A stretch of DNA of 51,570 nt, taken from NCBI RefSeq assembly GCF_000586475.1, contig NZ_BAWJ01000021.1, forward strand, positions 1 through 51,570, in the 5' to 3' direction. The notes under the pieces are model-generated. The model saw nothing but the letters and a program-made list of their open reading frames with translations. It made no database searches and was not told the origin of the DNA. Both the position numbers and the translations under genes were made by a program. Below, piece by piece: positions 10,327 through 21,954 of the stretch (the stretch's first letter is position 1; each line of letters begins with the position of its first letter). Origin of the DNA: Psychrobacter sp. JCM 18903 (lineage in GTDB: Bacteria > Pseudomonadota > Gammaproteobacteria > Pseudomonadales > Moraxellaceae).

Positions 10327-11568
10327 ATGGCTGATATCAAAGCCCCCGTTTTTCCAGAATCAGTTGCCGACGGTACTATCGTTGAGTGGCATGTCACTGA
10401 AGGTCAGCAAGTCAATCGTGATGACCTATTGGCTGAGATCGAAACTGATAAAGTCGTATTAGAAGTTGTAGCGCCTGATAACGGCGTTGTGACCAAAATC
10501 GTTAAGCAGGTTGATGATACCGTGTTGTCTGACGAGATCATTGGTCAATTCGAAGCTGGTGCAAGCGCCAGTGCAGATAATGCTCCTGCGGTAGATCCAG
10601 ATCAACCAGCAGCGCCAGTACAAGCCAAGCAAGCAGCAGATGGTGGCGAGCCTGTCCAAGCAACAGATAAAAAAGACGAAGCGGACCATAAAGATCAAAG
10701 CCCAGCAGTGCGTAAAGCAGCGAAAGAGTCTGGCGTAGATCCTAAAGAAGTGGAAGGTAGTGGTCGCGGCGGCCGTGTGACCAAAACAGATATGGCTAAC
10801 CCGACATTGAAAGCAGACAGCAGCATCAAATCTGATAGCGGCCGTCCAGTGGCTGAATCAATGGGTGAGCGTACTGAGAAACGTGTGCCAATGACACGTC
10901 TACGTAAGACAGTCGCCAATCGTCTGCTAGCAGCTTCACAAGAAACGGCGATGCTAACGACGTTTAACGAAGTGAACATGAAGCCATTAATGGACATGCG
11001 CGCTAAATATAAAGACCAGTTCGAAAAACGTCATGGCGTACGTTTAGGCTTTATGTCATTGTTCGTGAAAGCGGCAACCGAAGCACTTAAACGCTTCCCA
11101 GCAGTCAACGCTTCACTAGACGGTGATGACATTGTTTATCATGGTTTCTACGATATCGGTGTTGCTGTATCATCTGATCGTGGTTTGGTTGTTCCAGTAC
11201 TACGTGATACCGATCGCATGAGCATGGCTGATGTTGAAAGCCGTATCCGTGAGCTTGGTGGCTTGGCTCAAAAAGGTAAACTTGGTCTAGATGACATGAC
11301 TGGTGGTACTTTCACTATTTCAAATGGCGGTGTATTTGGCTCATTGATGTCAACACCTATTTTGAACCCACCACAAACAGCTATCCTAGGTATGCATGCG
11401 ATCAACGACCGCCCAATGGCTGTTGATGGTAAAGTTGAAATTCTACCGATGATGTATCTTGCATTGTCTTATGACCATCGTATGATTGATGGTAAAGAAG
11501 CGGTACAGTTCTTAGTAACCATCAAAGAATTGGTTGAAGATCCAGCCATGTTGCTCCTAGACCTGTAA
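10327..11568 (+). CDS. sucB: Dihydrolipoyllysine-residue succinyltransferase (E2 of OGDH)
   Basis: Core subunit of the 2-oxoglutarate dehydrogenase complex; transfers the succinyl group to CoA. The start at 10327 ([12 protein letters not shown]) follows a strong AAGGAG at 10314-10319; the frame continues upstream to 10255 without homology. Domains in order over 413 residues: lipoyl domain with lipoylated Lys in [11 protein letters not shown] (about residue 43), an Ala/Pro/Gln/Asp-rich linker, the E3/E1-binding domain ([27 protein letters not shown]), a second linker, and the acyltransferase catalytic domain ending with [13 protein letters not shown], which holds the catalytic His and Asp. Confidence 0.98.
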   Translation: MADIKAPVFPESVADGTIVEWHVTEGQQVNRDDLLAEIETDKVVLEVVAPDNGVVTKIVKQVDDTVLSDEIIGQFEAGASASADNAPAVDPDQPAAPVQAKQAADGGEPVQATDKKDEADHKDQSPAVRKAAKESGVDPKEVEGSGRGGRVTKTDMANPTLKADSSIKSDSGRPVAESMGERTEKRVPMTRLRKTVANRLLAASQETAMLTTFNEVNMKPLMDMRAKYKDQFEKRHGVRLGFMSLFVKAATEALKRFPAVNASLDGDDIVYHGFYDIGVAVSSDRGLVVPVLRDTDRMSMADVESRIRELGGLAQKGKLGLDDMTGGTFTISNGGVFGSLMSTPILNPPQTAILGMHAINDRPMAVDGKVEILPMMYLALSYDHRMIDGKEAVQFLVTIKELVEDPAMLLLDL

Positions 11569-11574
11569 GCTTTT

Positions 11575-11612
11575 AAGCTTGTATTGGCAACCGCTGATAC
11601 AAGCTTTTTAAC
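11575..11612 (+). terminator. Hairpin with T-run between sucB and lpdA
   Basis: A ten-base perfect stem (AAGCTTGTAT / ATACAAGCTT) with a 12-base loop is followed by TTTTA, starting six bases after the sucB stop. It may partly terminate transcription and lower lpdA expression relative to sucAB. Confidence 0.6.
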
Positions 11613-11789
11613 TTTAGTCTAAACAGTGGTGCTCGCTGTTTATTAATAAATAAGAATGTTTCGCTGATGTGGTGTATTTACCGTAAAGTGAAAAAATTTG
11701 AACCAAAATATGGCTTATTTATTAACGAGACAATCCTCAGTTTAAACGATATTTACAATTAGAACGATAATTAGAAATAGGAACGTACT

Positions 11790-13242
<1,453 letters not shown>

Positions 13243-13398
13243 GTCGTTATTTTGATCAGTACCAACTTATAACCTGATCGCGGTGGGGTTGTTATGGCTT
13301 CCACCACGGTCATGAGTGCGCCATATGCTTGTCTAATATGTATATACGCGCACTTGTTTTCACTTTTTATTAATTGTAAAAAATAAAGGATACAATCA

Positions 13399-14564
13399 AT
13401 GAATTTACATGAGTATCAAGCAAAAGAGCTATTAAAAAGCTATGGTTTGCCGATTCAAGAAGGCATTATTGCCTATAACGGCGACGAAGCTGCTGCTGCT
13501 TTTGATAAAACGCCAACAGACATTGCGGTAATCAAAGCGCAAGTACATGCTGGTGGTCGCGGTAAAGCGGGTGGCGTAAAGCTGGTTAAAACTCGTGAAG
13601 AAGCCAAGCAAGTTGCTGAAGAGCTAATTGGTACCAATTTGGTTACTTTCCAAACTGACGCTGATGGCCAACCAGTTAACTTCGTATTGGTTGCAGAAGA
13701 TATGTATCCAGTACAAACTGAGCTATATCTTGGTGCAGTCGTTGATCGTTCTACGCGTCGCGTAACGTTCATGGCATCAACCGAAGGCGGCGTTGATATC
13801 GAAGAAGTCGCAAATGAGACACCAGAAAAAATCTTTAAAGTAAACGTTGATCCTTTAGTTGGTTTGATGCCCTTCCAAGCACGTGATGTGGCATTCAAAC
13901 TAGGTTTAGAAGGCAAGCAAATCAATCAATTCGTTAAATTGATGACGGGTGCTTATCAAGCATTTATCGATAACGATTTTGCCTTGTTAGAAATCAACCA
14001 TTAGCCGTTCGTGAAAATGGCGAAATCGTTTGTGTTGATGGCAAAATTGGTATCGATTCAAACGCATTGTATCGTCTGCCTAAAATCGCAGCACTACAAG
14101 ACAAGTCACAAGAAAATGAGCGTGAGCTTAAAGCGGCTGAGTTTGACCTAAACTATGTTGCGCTAGAAGGCAATATCGGTTGTATGGTTAACGGTGCTGG
14201 TCTTGCAATGGCAACGATGGACATCATCAAATTGTATGGCGGCAAGCCTGCTAACTTCTTGGACGTTGGCGGCGGCGCAACTAAAGATCGCGTTGTTGAA
14301 GCATTCAAGATTATCCTTGAAGACAGCAGCGTTGAAGGCGTTCTAATCAACATCTTCGGTGGTATCGTACGTTGTGACATGATTGCAGAAGCGATTATCG
14401 CTGCTATCAAAGAAGTTGACGTAAAAGTACCTGTTGTTGTCCGTCTAGAGGGTAACAATGCTGAAAAAGGCGCGCAAATCCTAGAAGAGTCTGGTCTGAA
14501 ATTGATTTCTGCCCAAGGCCTATCAGATGCGGCTCAAAAAATTGTCGATGCTGTTAAAGCTTAA
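13399..14564 (+). CDS. sucC: Succinyl-CoA synthetase beta subunit (one-base frame break)
   Basis: ATP-grasp subunit that forms ATP or GTP from succinyl-CoA with SucD. AAGGA precedes the ATG at 13399. The N-terminus ([18 protein letters not shown]) and [17 protein letters not shown] nucleotide-binding motif are canonical. A stop at 14002-14004 interrupts the conserved LLEINPLAV segment; adding one C near 13998 (AAC-CCA-TTA) restores it. The second half contains [18 protein letters not shown] and the CoA-ligase domain with [14 protein letters not shown]. The repaired protein is 388 residues, the usual family length. A weak hairpin separates it from sucD. Confidence 0.94.
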
Positions 14565-14565
14565 T

Positions 14566-14592
14566 ATATTTGAGGCATAATCCTCTAAATAT
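14566..14592 (+). other. Imperfect hairpin in the sucC-sucD gap
   Basis: Arms ATATTTGAGG and CCTCTAAATAT with one bulged base, directly after the sucC stop. No T-run follows, so it is more likely an RNA processing or stability element than a terminator. Confidence 0.35.
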
Positions 14593-14716
14593 ACGTGCTT
14601 AAGCATAGTAGTCAACGCGTAATAGCAGCTTGTTGGTATAAATTTATCATTAACATTTAATGGATAACACATCATCAAGTGGCTATTGCAAGACAACCGA
14701 ATACAAGGAATAAATA

Positions 14717-15592
14717 ATGAGTGTATTAATCGATAAAGATACCAAAGTATTGGTACAAGGTTTTACTGGTAAAAATGGTACGTTTCACTCTGAACAAGCG
14801 ATTGAGTACGGTACTAAAGTCGTCGGTGGCGTAACGCCAGGTAAAGGCGGTCAAACGCATTTAGGCCTACCAGTATTCAACACGATGGCAGAAGCTATGG
14901 AAGCCACCCAAGCTGACGCTTCTGTTATCTATGTCCCAGCACCATTCGTACTAGATTCTATCGTTGAAGCGGTAGATGCTGGTGTTAAATTGATTATCGT
15001 TATTACTGAAGGCGTGCCTACTTTAGACATGCTAAAAGCAAAACGTTATATCGAAGAAGCTGAAGGCGTACGCATGGTTGGTCCTAACTGCCCAGGTGTT
15101 ATCACGCCAGGTCAGTGCAAAATTGGTATCATGCCAGGTCATATCCATCTGCCAGGTAAAGTGGGTATCATCTCACGCTCTGGTACATTGACTTATGAAG
15201 CCGTTGCTCAGACCACTAAGCTTGGTTTTGGTCAGTCAACTTGTATCGGTATCGGTGGTGATCCTATCCCTGGTATGAACCAAATTGACGCATTGAAACT
15301 GTTCCAAGAAGATCCACAAACTGAAGCGATCATCTTAATCGGTGAGATTGGTGGTACTGCTGAAGAAGAAGCAGCCGCTTATATTAAAGACCATGTGACT
15401 AAGCCAGTCGTTGGTTATATTGCTGGTGTTACCGCTCCAGAAGGCAAGCGTATGGGTCATGCCGGCGCTATCATCTCTGGCGGTCAAGGTACTGCTGAAG
15501 AGAAATTCAAAGCGTTTGAAGATGCTGGTATCGCGTATACGCGTGACCCATCTAAGCTTGGTGAGAAGTTAAAAGAAGTTACTGGTTGGTAA
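14717..15592 (+). CDS. sucD: Succinyl-CoA synthetase alpha subunit
   Basis: Binds CoA and carries the phosphohistidine intermediate of succinyl-CoA synthetase. 291 residues, unbroken, with AAGGA before the start. CoA-binding N-terminal Rossmann domain ([19 protein letters not shown]), [20 protein letters not shown], and the ligase domain with the active-site His in [17 protein letters not shown]. It is the last gene of the suc operon and is followed by a strong terminator. Confidence 0.98.
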   Translation: MSVLIDKDTKVLVQGFTGKNGTFHSEQAIEYGTKVVGGVTPGKGGQTHLGLPVFNTMAEAMEATQADASVIYVPAPFVLDSIVEAVDAGVKLIIVITEGVPTLDMLKAKRYIEEAEGVRMVGPNCPGVITPGQCKIGIMPGHIHLPGKVGIISRSGTLTYEAVAQTTKLGFGQSTCIGIGGDPIPGMNQIDALKLFQEDPQTEAIILIGEIGGTAEEEAAAYIKDHVTKPVVGYIAGVTAPEGKRMGHAGAIISGGQGTAEEKFKAFEDAGIAYTRDPSKLGEKLKEVTGW

Positions 15593-15642
15593 GATAGGCA
15601 TAAGTCTACAGTTTAACTACCAAAACTGCATTGCAAAGAAAC

Positions 15643-15674
15643 AAAGACACCCCTACAATGGGGTGTCTTTTTTT
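15643..15674 (+). terminator. Strong Rho-independent terminator after sucD
   Basis: A perfect 11-base stem (AAAGACACCCC / GGGGTGTCTTT), six-base loop, then a T-run. It ends only 17 bases before the galE copy 1 start codon. Confidence 0.93.
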
Positions 15675-15691
15675 GTCTCGAAAATAAATTT

Positions 15692-16716
15692 ATGAAAAAC
15701 AAAATACTAGTTACGGGCGGTGCGGGCTATATTGGCACACACACCTGTATCGCACTGCATGAAGCTGGCTATGAGATTGTAGTTTACGACAATCTATCTA
15801 ATAGTAGTCGTGAAGCCATCAATCGTGTCTCGGCTCTCATTGGTCAGCCTATTGAGTTTATCGAAGGCGATATTCGCGATGCTGAATCACTTAGACAAGT
15901 ATTTTTATCTCATCAGTTCTTCGGTGTCATTCATTTTGCAGGATTAAAGGCCGTTGGTGAATCTGTTGCCAAGCCACTGCTATACTACAATAACAACGTC
16001 AGTGGCACCATTACTTTATTAGAGATTATGGCTAAATTTAATGTCAAAAACCTCGTTTTTTCTTCATCTGCCACTGTCTATGGTGATCCCGAATCGCTGC
16101 CTATTGACGAGAATTCACCGCGTTCTTGTACCAATCCTTATGGACAAAGTAAACTGACGGTCGAGCATATCTTAGAAGACCTTGCTGTATCGGATTACAG
16201 TTGGAACCTGATACCTCTTAGATACTTTAATCCAGTAGGGGCGCATCCATCAGGCAGATTGGCGAAGACCCTAATGATATCCCAAATAATTTGATGCCTT
16301 ATATCTCACAAGTCGCTGTTGGTAAGCTTGAAACACTTAATATTTTTGGTAATGACTATCCTACAATAGATGGGACAGGTGTACGTGACTTTATCCATGT
16401 CACTGACTTAGCAGCAGGTCATGTCGCTGCGTTAAATTATTTAGAGCGACAAGTGGTACCAGTAGGATTTTTACCCATTAATTTAGGCACTGGTAAAGGT
16501 ACTTCTGTCTTAGAGTTAGTAACAGCATTTTCTAACGTTTCTGGACAATCAATTCCTTATCAATTTGCAGAACGCCGCGCAGGTGACATAGCAAGCTGCT
16601 ATGCCAGTGCTGATAAAGCGAAAAACCTGTTAGAGTGGCAAGCAAAATTATCAATTACTGAGATGTGCCAAGATAGCTGGCGTTGGCAAAGTATGAATCC
16701 GAATGGTTATAAGTAA
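15692..16716 (+). CDS. galE: UDP-glucose/UDP-GlcNAc 4-epimerase, copy 1 (one-base frame break)
   Basis: NAD-dependent short-chain epimerase that interconverts UDP-glucose and UDP-galactose, and possibly the N-acetyl forms (Gne-like), feeding surface polysaccharide synthesis. The N-terminal TGGAGYIGTHT motif, SSATVYGDP and catalytic YxxxK (PYGQSKL) are present. The frame breaks in the segment FNPVGAHPSG; the second copy at 25501 has GGG where this copy has GG near 16253, so adding one G restores a 341-residue protein. It is nearly identical to the copy at 25501 but ends two residues earlier. No ribosome site is visible and the start is 17 bases from the sucD terminator. Confidence 0.88.
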
Positions 16717-16771
16717 ATATCTTTATTCTATCTATTAATCTACCATTTTATTATTTAAAAGAGACAATCAT

Positions 16772-18166
16772 ATGAGTATTATCATTCAAACTGGACACCG
16801 TTCTTCTAACTCCAAGCTATTAATGCAAAAACTATATAATAGAGGGTTGAGTGAGCCTCTACATAGCTATACTCATCAATTAACTTCCCAGCAGATTGCA
16901 GATACTATTTTTAAAGTAATATCACGAAATAGTACAGCTGTTACGAATAATAAATTGATTGATAATGTCATGACTGACTTTTTACTGTCTAATTTAGATT
17001 TCGAAAATTGGGGTTGGGAGTCTGAAAAAAATCTAATGGCGTTAGAGTATTGGCAAGAAACAGCATCTGATGTAATATTTATTCTTGTATTTGACCATCC
17101 AAGTAATCTACTAAATCAAATTTCAAGTCAAGCAATGACAGTAGACTTACTTAATCAAATTATGAGTGATTGGGTGAGTTATCATCAGAATATGTTAGAT
17201 TTCCTAGAAAATAATCAAAATAAAGCGTTATTGATAGAAGGAAAGTGTGCTATCGATAGCATCAGTAAACTAAGCGAAAAACTGAAAACGATTGCTAATA
17301 CCTTGCAACTTAAGAGTAGCTGGCAAGTATCAAATCAGATTGAGGATAACAGTAAGCACAGTCTAGATCATCAGTCTAATATAGTAAAAGATCATGTTTT
17401 TGAGGAGGTATTGAGTCAATATCCAGAGGTAATTAGACTATTTAATGCTTTATTAGATAAAGCAGCCATTAAGGATAGTAATTCAATTTATAAGCTTAAA
17501 AAAACCAATATAAATAGTTTAGTTAGTTTACTAAACCATTTGCAGGAATCTGATTTAGCTGAAAAATATCATGAACAACAGGTTGATAATAGTTTTTTAA
17601 AAGAAACATTAGATGAAGTAAATAAAGATAAGAAAGAAATAGAAAAAAAATATATTGAGATTAAGAATATTTTAGATAGGCGTACATCCGAGAAAAAAAT
17701 TGATACCAATAAATGTACTAATGAGCTTGAAGTAACTAACCAGTTATTAATGGAGCAGTTACAATTAGCGCAAGAGAAAATTGAGGAGTATTATTTAAAT
17801 TTAGGTAATACTAAGGAAAGTATAGTAAGTAATAGTAACAAAATTTATCCGAAGGGTGCTGCAGAAGCTCTTAAAAAAGAATTACCATATATACTTGGTT
17901 CTACAATAATAACACACTCTAAATCGGTTAAAGGTATTGTAAAGCTGCCAGCTTCTTTATTACATGAGCATAAGAACTTCAAGTCTAATAAAAGTATACC
18001 TTCAAGTATAGAAATGTATGCTGATTCAGTTGAGGCAGAGAAAGTTAAGAGACATCTATCTTATAAAATAGGTAAGGTTTTTGTTGAAAGCTTTGATTCA
18101 CCAATAAATTTCATAATACTTCCTTTTAAAATGATTAAAGAAGTGAAAAATTTTAAGAAAAAATAA
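16772..18166 (+). CDS. Sulfotransferase-like protein with coiled coil, polysaccharide island
   Basis: Unnamed 464-residue protein. The first 170 residues resemble the P-loop sulfotransferase fold seen in many polysaccharide clusters: a strand then HRSSNSKLLMQKLYNRGL in the position of the usual HRSGTS loop, WGWESEKN in place of WGWKDPR, FILVFDHPSNLL in place of FILVxRHP, and a WVSYHQNMLDFL helix. The PAPS-contacting residues are changed (G to S, T to N, Arg to Asp), so catalysis is doubtful. Residues about 265-345 are rich in Glu and Lys with heptad character, likely a coiled coil, followed by a basic C-terminus. The DNA is very AT-rich compared with flanking genes. It lies 18 bases before the large glycosyltransferase, suggesting a shared transcript and role. 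The fold assignment is by eye. Confidence 0.6.
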   Translation: MSIIIQTGHRSSNSKLLMQKLYNRGLSEPLHSYTHQLTSQQIADTIFKVISRNSTAVTNNKLIDNVMTDFLLSNLDFENWGWESEKNLMALEYWQETASDVIFILVFDHPSNLLNQISSQAMTVDLLNQIMSDWVSYHQNMLDFLENNQNKALLIEGKCAIDSISKLSEKLKTIANTLQLKSSWQVSNQIEDNSKHSLDHQSNIVKDHVFEEVLSQYPEVIRLFNALLDKAAIKDSNSIYKLKKTNINSLVSLLNHLQESDLAEKYHEQQVDNSFLKETLDEVNKDKKEIEKKYIEIKNILDRRTSEKKIDTNKCTNELEVTNQLLMEQLQLAQEKIEEYYLNLGNTKESIVSNSNKIYPKGAAEALKKELPYILGSTIITHSKSVKGIVKLPASLLHEHKNFKSNKSIPSSIEMYADSVEAEKVKRHLSYKIGKVFVESFDSPINFIILPFKMIKEVKNFKKK

Positions 18167-18184
18167 TTTTATTAGGGATGTTTT

Positions 18185-21063
18185 ATGAGTAATTTAAAAG
18201 AAGTAAATAGTTTAATAAGAAGTAATAAAAAAATTGAAGTCATGAGCTTATTAGAGAGCTTAATTGAAAGTAATCCTGATTTCAAAGATTATTATATTAG
18301 TTACTTACTTTGTTTTAATAGTCTTCCAAATTATCTAGGAAAAATTGCGTCTGATTCTTTAATAAAGTCAGATTTAGATGAGGTTTTAGATTTACAGGTA
18401 AAATTAGATGAAATTATATTAAAAAAATGGAATAATGTTAAATTTACCTTTTGTATTTCAGTAAAAAACAGATCTTGTGTTAATGTAAGTTGGGATGGGG
18501 TTACTAAAAATAAAACTTTTGTTACTTCCTATAAAAAAAATCCTATGAACTTCCAGTTAGATCTTTTAAAGAACTTTGTTAAAAGTATCGTCGATTCGAA
18601 AATTAATGGTATATGCTTGGAAATAATTATTGTTGATTTTAATTCAGATGATCATCCTCCGGAAGATTGGATAAACGAAATTGTAGGGGTTAGAGAAGGA
18701 ATTGAAGCAAAAGTAATTAAGAGTGATGAACCTTTTAGTAGAGGTAGAGGTTTAAATATAGCAGCAGAGAAGGCGACTGGAGATATATTATTTTTTACAG
18801 ACGCTGATATGCTTATTTCTAAAGAATTTTTGATTCAGAGTTTGCAGTATGCTTATGACAAGCAAAAACCATTCTTCCCTATTTGTTATTCATACTACAC
18901 TCCTTATAATAAAGAAGGTTGGATAAGAGATGAAGGGTGGGGCAATCTTGTTATACCTAAAGTGATTTCAGAGAAAATTAGCTGGTGGGAGAAAAGATCG
19001 TGGGGTTCAGAAGATAATCATATGAAAGATCAGCTTGGAGATAGCTTTATTAGGGCTCAAGCTGCTGGCTTATATCATCAATGGCATCCAGAAGACGATT
19101 TTAAAACAAAGTACTACTCTAGTGAAAAAAATAAATTTGAAGTTGTTTTGGCTGTTACTACTTATAATAGGCTAGACTATCTTGAGGTTTTTATAAAACT
19201 TGGTTGTCAACTAGAAATCCATACTATAAATGGCATCTCATAATAAATGATGATGGCTCTACAGATGGGACTATTGAGTATCTTAAAAATATTAATATTG
19301 TTGGTACTGAGATTCATATTATTTATAATAATAGGAAAGGAGTACATGAAGGTACTAATGCTATATTAGATCGAATAAATAAAATAAAACCAGATTATGT
19401 TTTTAAATGTGATGATGATGTCATCTTTGTTAAAAAAGGCTGGGATAACGCATATATAGATGGAATGAATGAGTTTGGATTTTTATGTAATTACCAAACT
19501 AAATGGAGAGACGCCAAGGTGAAAAGCACTACAGATAAGTGTATATCTTATTCTAGTGCTTATTATTCACAAGGTGCTTTCCTAGCGTTCAACATGGATG
19601 TAGTCAATAAGATAGGTTGGTTTGATACTAAGAGTTTTGGTTTTAAGGGATATGGGCATATTGATTTTGCAGTTAGGGCATGTAGAGCGGGTTTCAATAA
19701 CATAAACACCTTGTATGATATTAAGAACTCACCTAGCTTTATTACTCTTCAGTTTGATGACTATAAACCAGCGTTAGATAGTGAGCGAATAGTTAACGAG
19801 TTTAAAGTCGACTTAAGTGAGGATTCAAAAGAAAGCTTTAAAGACTTTATTTTGAAGGATAGATCTAATCTATCATATATTCCTAGAAGTTCTATATTTG
19901 AATATAAGAAAAGTGAATTAAAGCCTAAATTACATATGATTATACATAATAATCATATAGGAGGAGCTGAATATGTTCATTTTAATCATGCTTATGCTTT
20001 AAGAACAATAGGTTTTGATATTGTTATTTGGTCTGTAGGTAGTGGCTACTATTTGGATAAATATTTAAGTAACAACTTTGAAACGCATTATGTACCCAAT
20101 TTCTTTGAAGAAAAAGACGAATTTAATAATTTTGCAAATGAAGTAGAAGATGGCAATTATATTTATAATTGTAATGCTTATAATGATAAGCTCTTTGAAA
20201 AGATGTCTTATAATAAACACTTTTATTATCTTACAATTATGCATTCGGATGTAGAATGGATTATAAAATATCAAAAAGAATTCCGTTTTTTCACTCATCG
20301 TTACATTGCTATTCATAATTATATCAAAGAAGACTTGGTCAATGCAGGTGTTTCAACTGATAAAGTTAATATTGTAAATAACACCTTGAATCATGATTTT
20401 TCGTTTGAATACTATGAAAATATAAATTTAGAACTTAGAAGAAAATTAAAAATTCCAAAAGATGCATTAGTTGTATCATACATTGGGAGAGTAGCTAAAG
20501 ATAAAAACTTGCTTAATATAGTTGATCTTGCAGAAACTGTTACTAAACAGAGAAAAGATATATATTTTATAATAGTAGGTGGTAAGTCAGATAGGGTGGA
20601 AGACTCTAACTATTTTAAATTATTTGAACAGAAGTTATTAACTCTTCAAGATAATAAAAAGATTATTTATCTTGGAGAGTTATTAGGCAAAGAGTTAGAA
20701 GATTTTTACAATGTCATAGATGTAGCAGTGAACTTATCACCATCAGAAGGCTTGCCCATCACTATGTTGGAGCAATTAGGAAAAGGAATTTATTGCATTT
20801 ATCCTCAGTTCCCCGCTATCAATATTACTTTAAAGGAATTTAATTCAAAATTGATTCCCATAAAACAAAGAAAGGATATGAAAAATTTAGAATATTCTGA
20901 AACAGAAATCAATTTATATGCACAGCATATTCTAAGTCTTAATAGAGAATGTATTTCTAATTTTAGAAATGAGAATATAAAATTGGCAAAAAATAAATTT
21001 AGTTCTGCTAATCTGGCTAGGCAGCTTAACAAGAGTATTTTAGGATTAGGTTACAAAAATTAA
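18185..21063 (+). CDS. Three-module glycosyltransferase (GT2 + GT2 + GT4), one-base frame break
   Basis: Probable polymerase-type glycosyltransferase for a surface polysaccharide. The frame stops at 19243 inside the second module; adding one A near 19195 (AAA-ACT-TGG) restores KTWLSTRNPYYKWHLI and gives 959 residues. After an about 90-residue helical lead, module 1 (about 90-300) is GT-A like with LEIIIVDFNSDD and the metal motif FFTDADML near residue 204. Module 2 (about 318-540) has VVLAVTTYNRLDYL, NDDGSTDGT and KCDDDVIF near 408. Module 3 (about 581-959) is GT-B/GT4 with HNNHIGGAE, GRVAKDKN and SPSEGLPITMLEQ. No signal peptide or membrane helix is visible, so it is probably cytoplasmic. 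Donor sugars cannot be deduced. Very AT-rich, suggesting acquisition from elsewhere. Confidence 0.82.
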
Positions 21064-21067
21064 TGTG

Positions 21068-21129
21068 AGAAGATCTAGCAGTACACTATACTTCTTCATA
21101 GTGTGTTGCTAGATCTTATTGTTTTTTTA
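21068..21129 (+). terminator. Rho-independent terminator after the glycosyltransferase
   Basis: Long stem (AAGATCTAGCA / TGCTAGATCTT, extended inward by ACACTAT / ATAGTGT) followed by a T-run of seven within ten bases, immediately after the stop codon. Confidence 0.88.
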
Positions 21130-21240
21130 TTATGCATTAGATAACTATTTATCATGAGGTGATATAGTTATAAACAAAATATAAGATATATCATTAATCT
21201 GAAGAAAAACAGTCATAAAATTTTTAGAGTCTATATTAAA

Positions 21241-21862
21241 CCTCTTGCAAAAGTCATAGATTAAGCTTGAAATTTACTAATCCTACGAACAGTTTCATTC
21301 TTAACTCATAACGTTGACGTCGATTGCGATAGCGCTGAGCGACGATCTTAAACAACTTAATCAGACCTATTTGCCACTGTATGATTATCTGAGCTTTTAA
21401 GGTATATTGTTTCTTTTTTCTGCTGTAGTGCTTACTTTGGTTTTTTTTGGACGTTCAATGGGTGCTTCAGTGGCATCGATGATGACCGCTGACCAATTGA
21501 TATCCTCAGGCTTACTGTGTGGCAGTTCTCATGGCAAGTCAAATCTGCCTGAGTTAACAAGGGTGTCTTCTGCTTTTCTGACAATACGACTGGCGGAGGA
21601 ATCATGAACGTTAAAGTGCATACCAATAGGTCATTGCTAGTAAAATCTGCGCTTCTAAGCTAAGAGCACTTAAACGACCTGATTTGGTCTTGGAAGCTTC
21701 ATGCTCTTGCATGGCTTCTAGCATTTGCTCAAAATTGGCTTTATAAATGCTGGTATAACGTTTAAAACCTACATCATTCTGTTCAAGTAGTTTAGTATAT
21801 CTTTTAAGTATTTAGGGTTCAGTTATATACTCTGAGATCTGAATCTACGTTTGCAAGAGGCC
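21241..21862 (-). mobile_element. Decayed IS5-family insertion sequence
   Basis: Ends match as inverted repeats: CCTCTTGCAAAAGT at 21241 and, on the other strand, GGCCTCTTGCAAACGT ending at 21862. Read on the minus strand, the inside encodes scattered pieces of an IS5-family transposase in different frames: an N-terminal helix-turn-helix part (FEQMLEAMQEHEASKTKSGR... LSLEAQILLAMTYW, about 21640-21800), HDSSASRIVRKAEDTLVNSGRFDLP, the DDE-region strand VIIDATEAPIERPKKNQ (about 21440-21500) and a C-terminal RYRNRRQRYELRMKLFVGLVNF (about 21260-21340). Middle parts are missing and frames shift, so it cannot move by itself. It sits where the two halves of the polysaccharide island converge. Confidence 0.82.
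21260..21830 (-). pseudogene. IS5-family transposase remnant
   Basis: Broken transposase gene inside the element. Recognisable fragments occur in order (helix-turn-helix, first DDE strand, basic C-terminus) but are joined through frameshifts, and the segment that would hold the second catalytic Asp and the Glu is deleted. Unlike the one-base breaks in nearby housekeeping genes, this loss involves large missing segments, so it is a true pseudogene. Confidence 0.8.
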
Positions 21863-21954
21863 TAATGCTAAATGTAATCAAATCATTTATCTATAGATAA
21901 GAATTATATCCTGTATTAGTGAGAAGTCTTGTACTTTTTACTGTTTTGAATTAA

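Noticed and set aside
13270..13312. GC-rich hairpin between lpdA and sucC as terminator
   Set aside because: The stem is imperfect (GCGGTGG against CCACCACGG) and no T-run follows.
21407..21626. Short open frames near 21.4-21.6 kb as genes
   Set aside because: They lie inside the degraded IS; the minus-strand one is a transposase fragment read partly out of frame.
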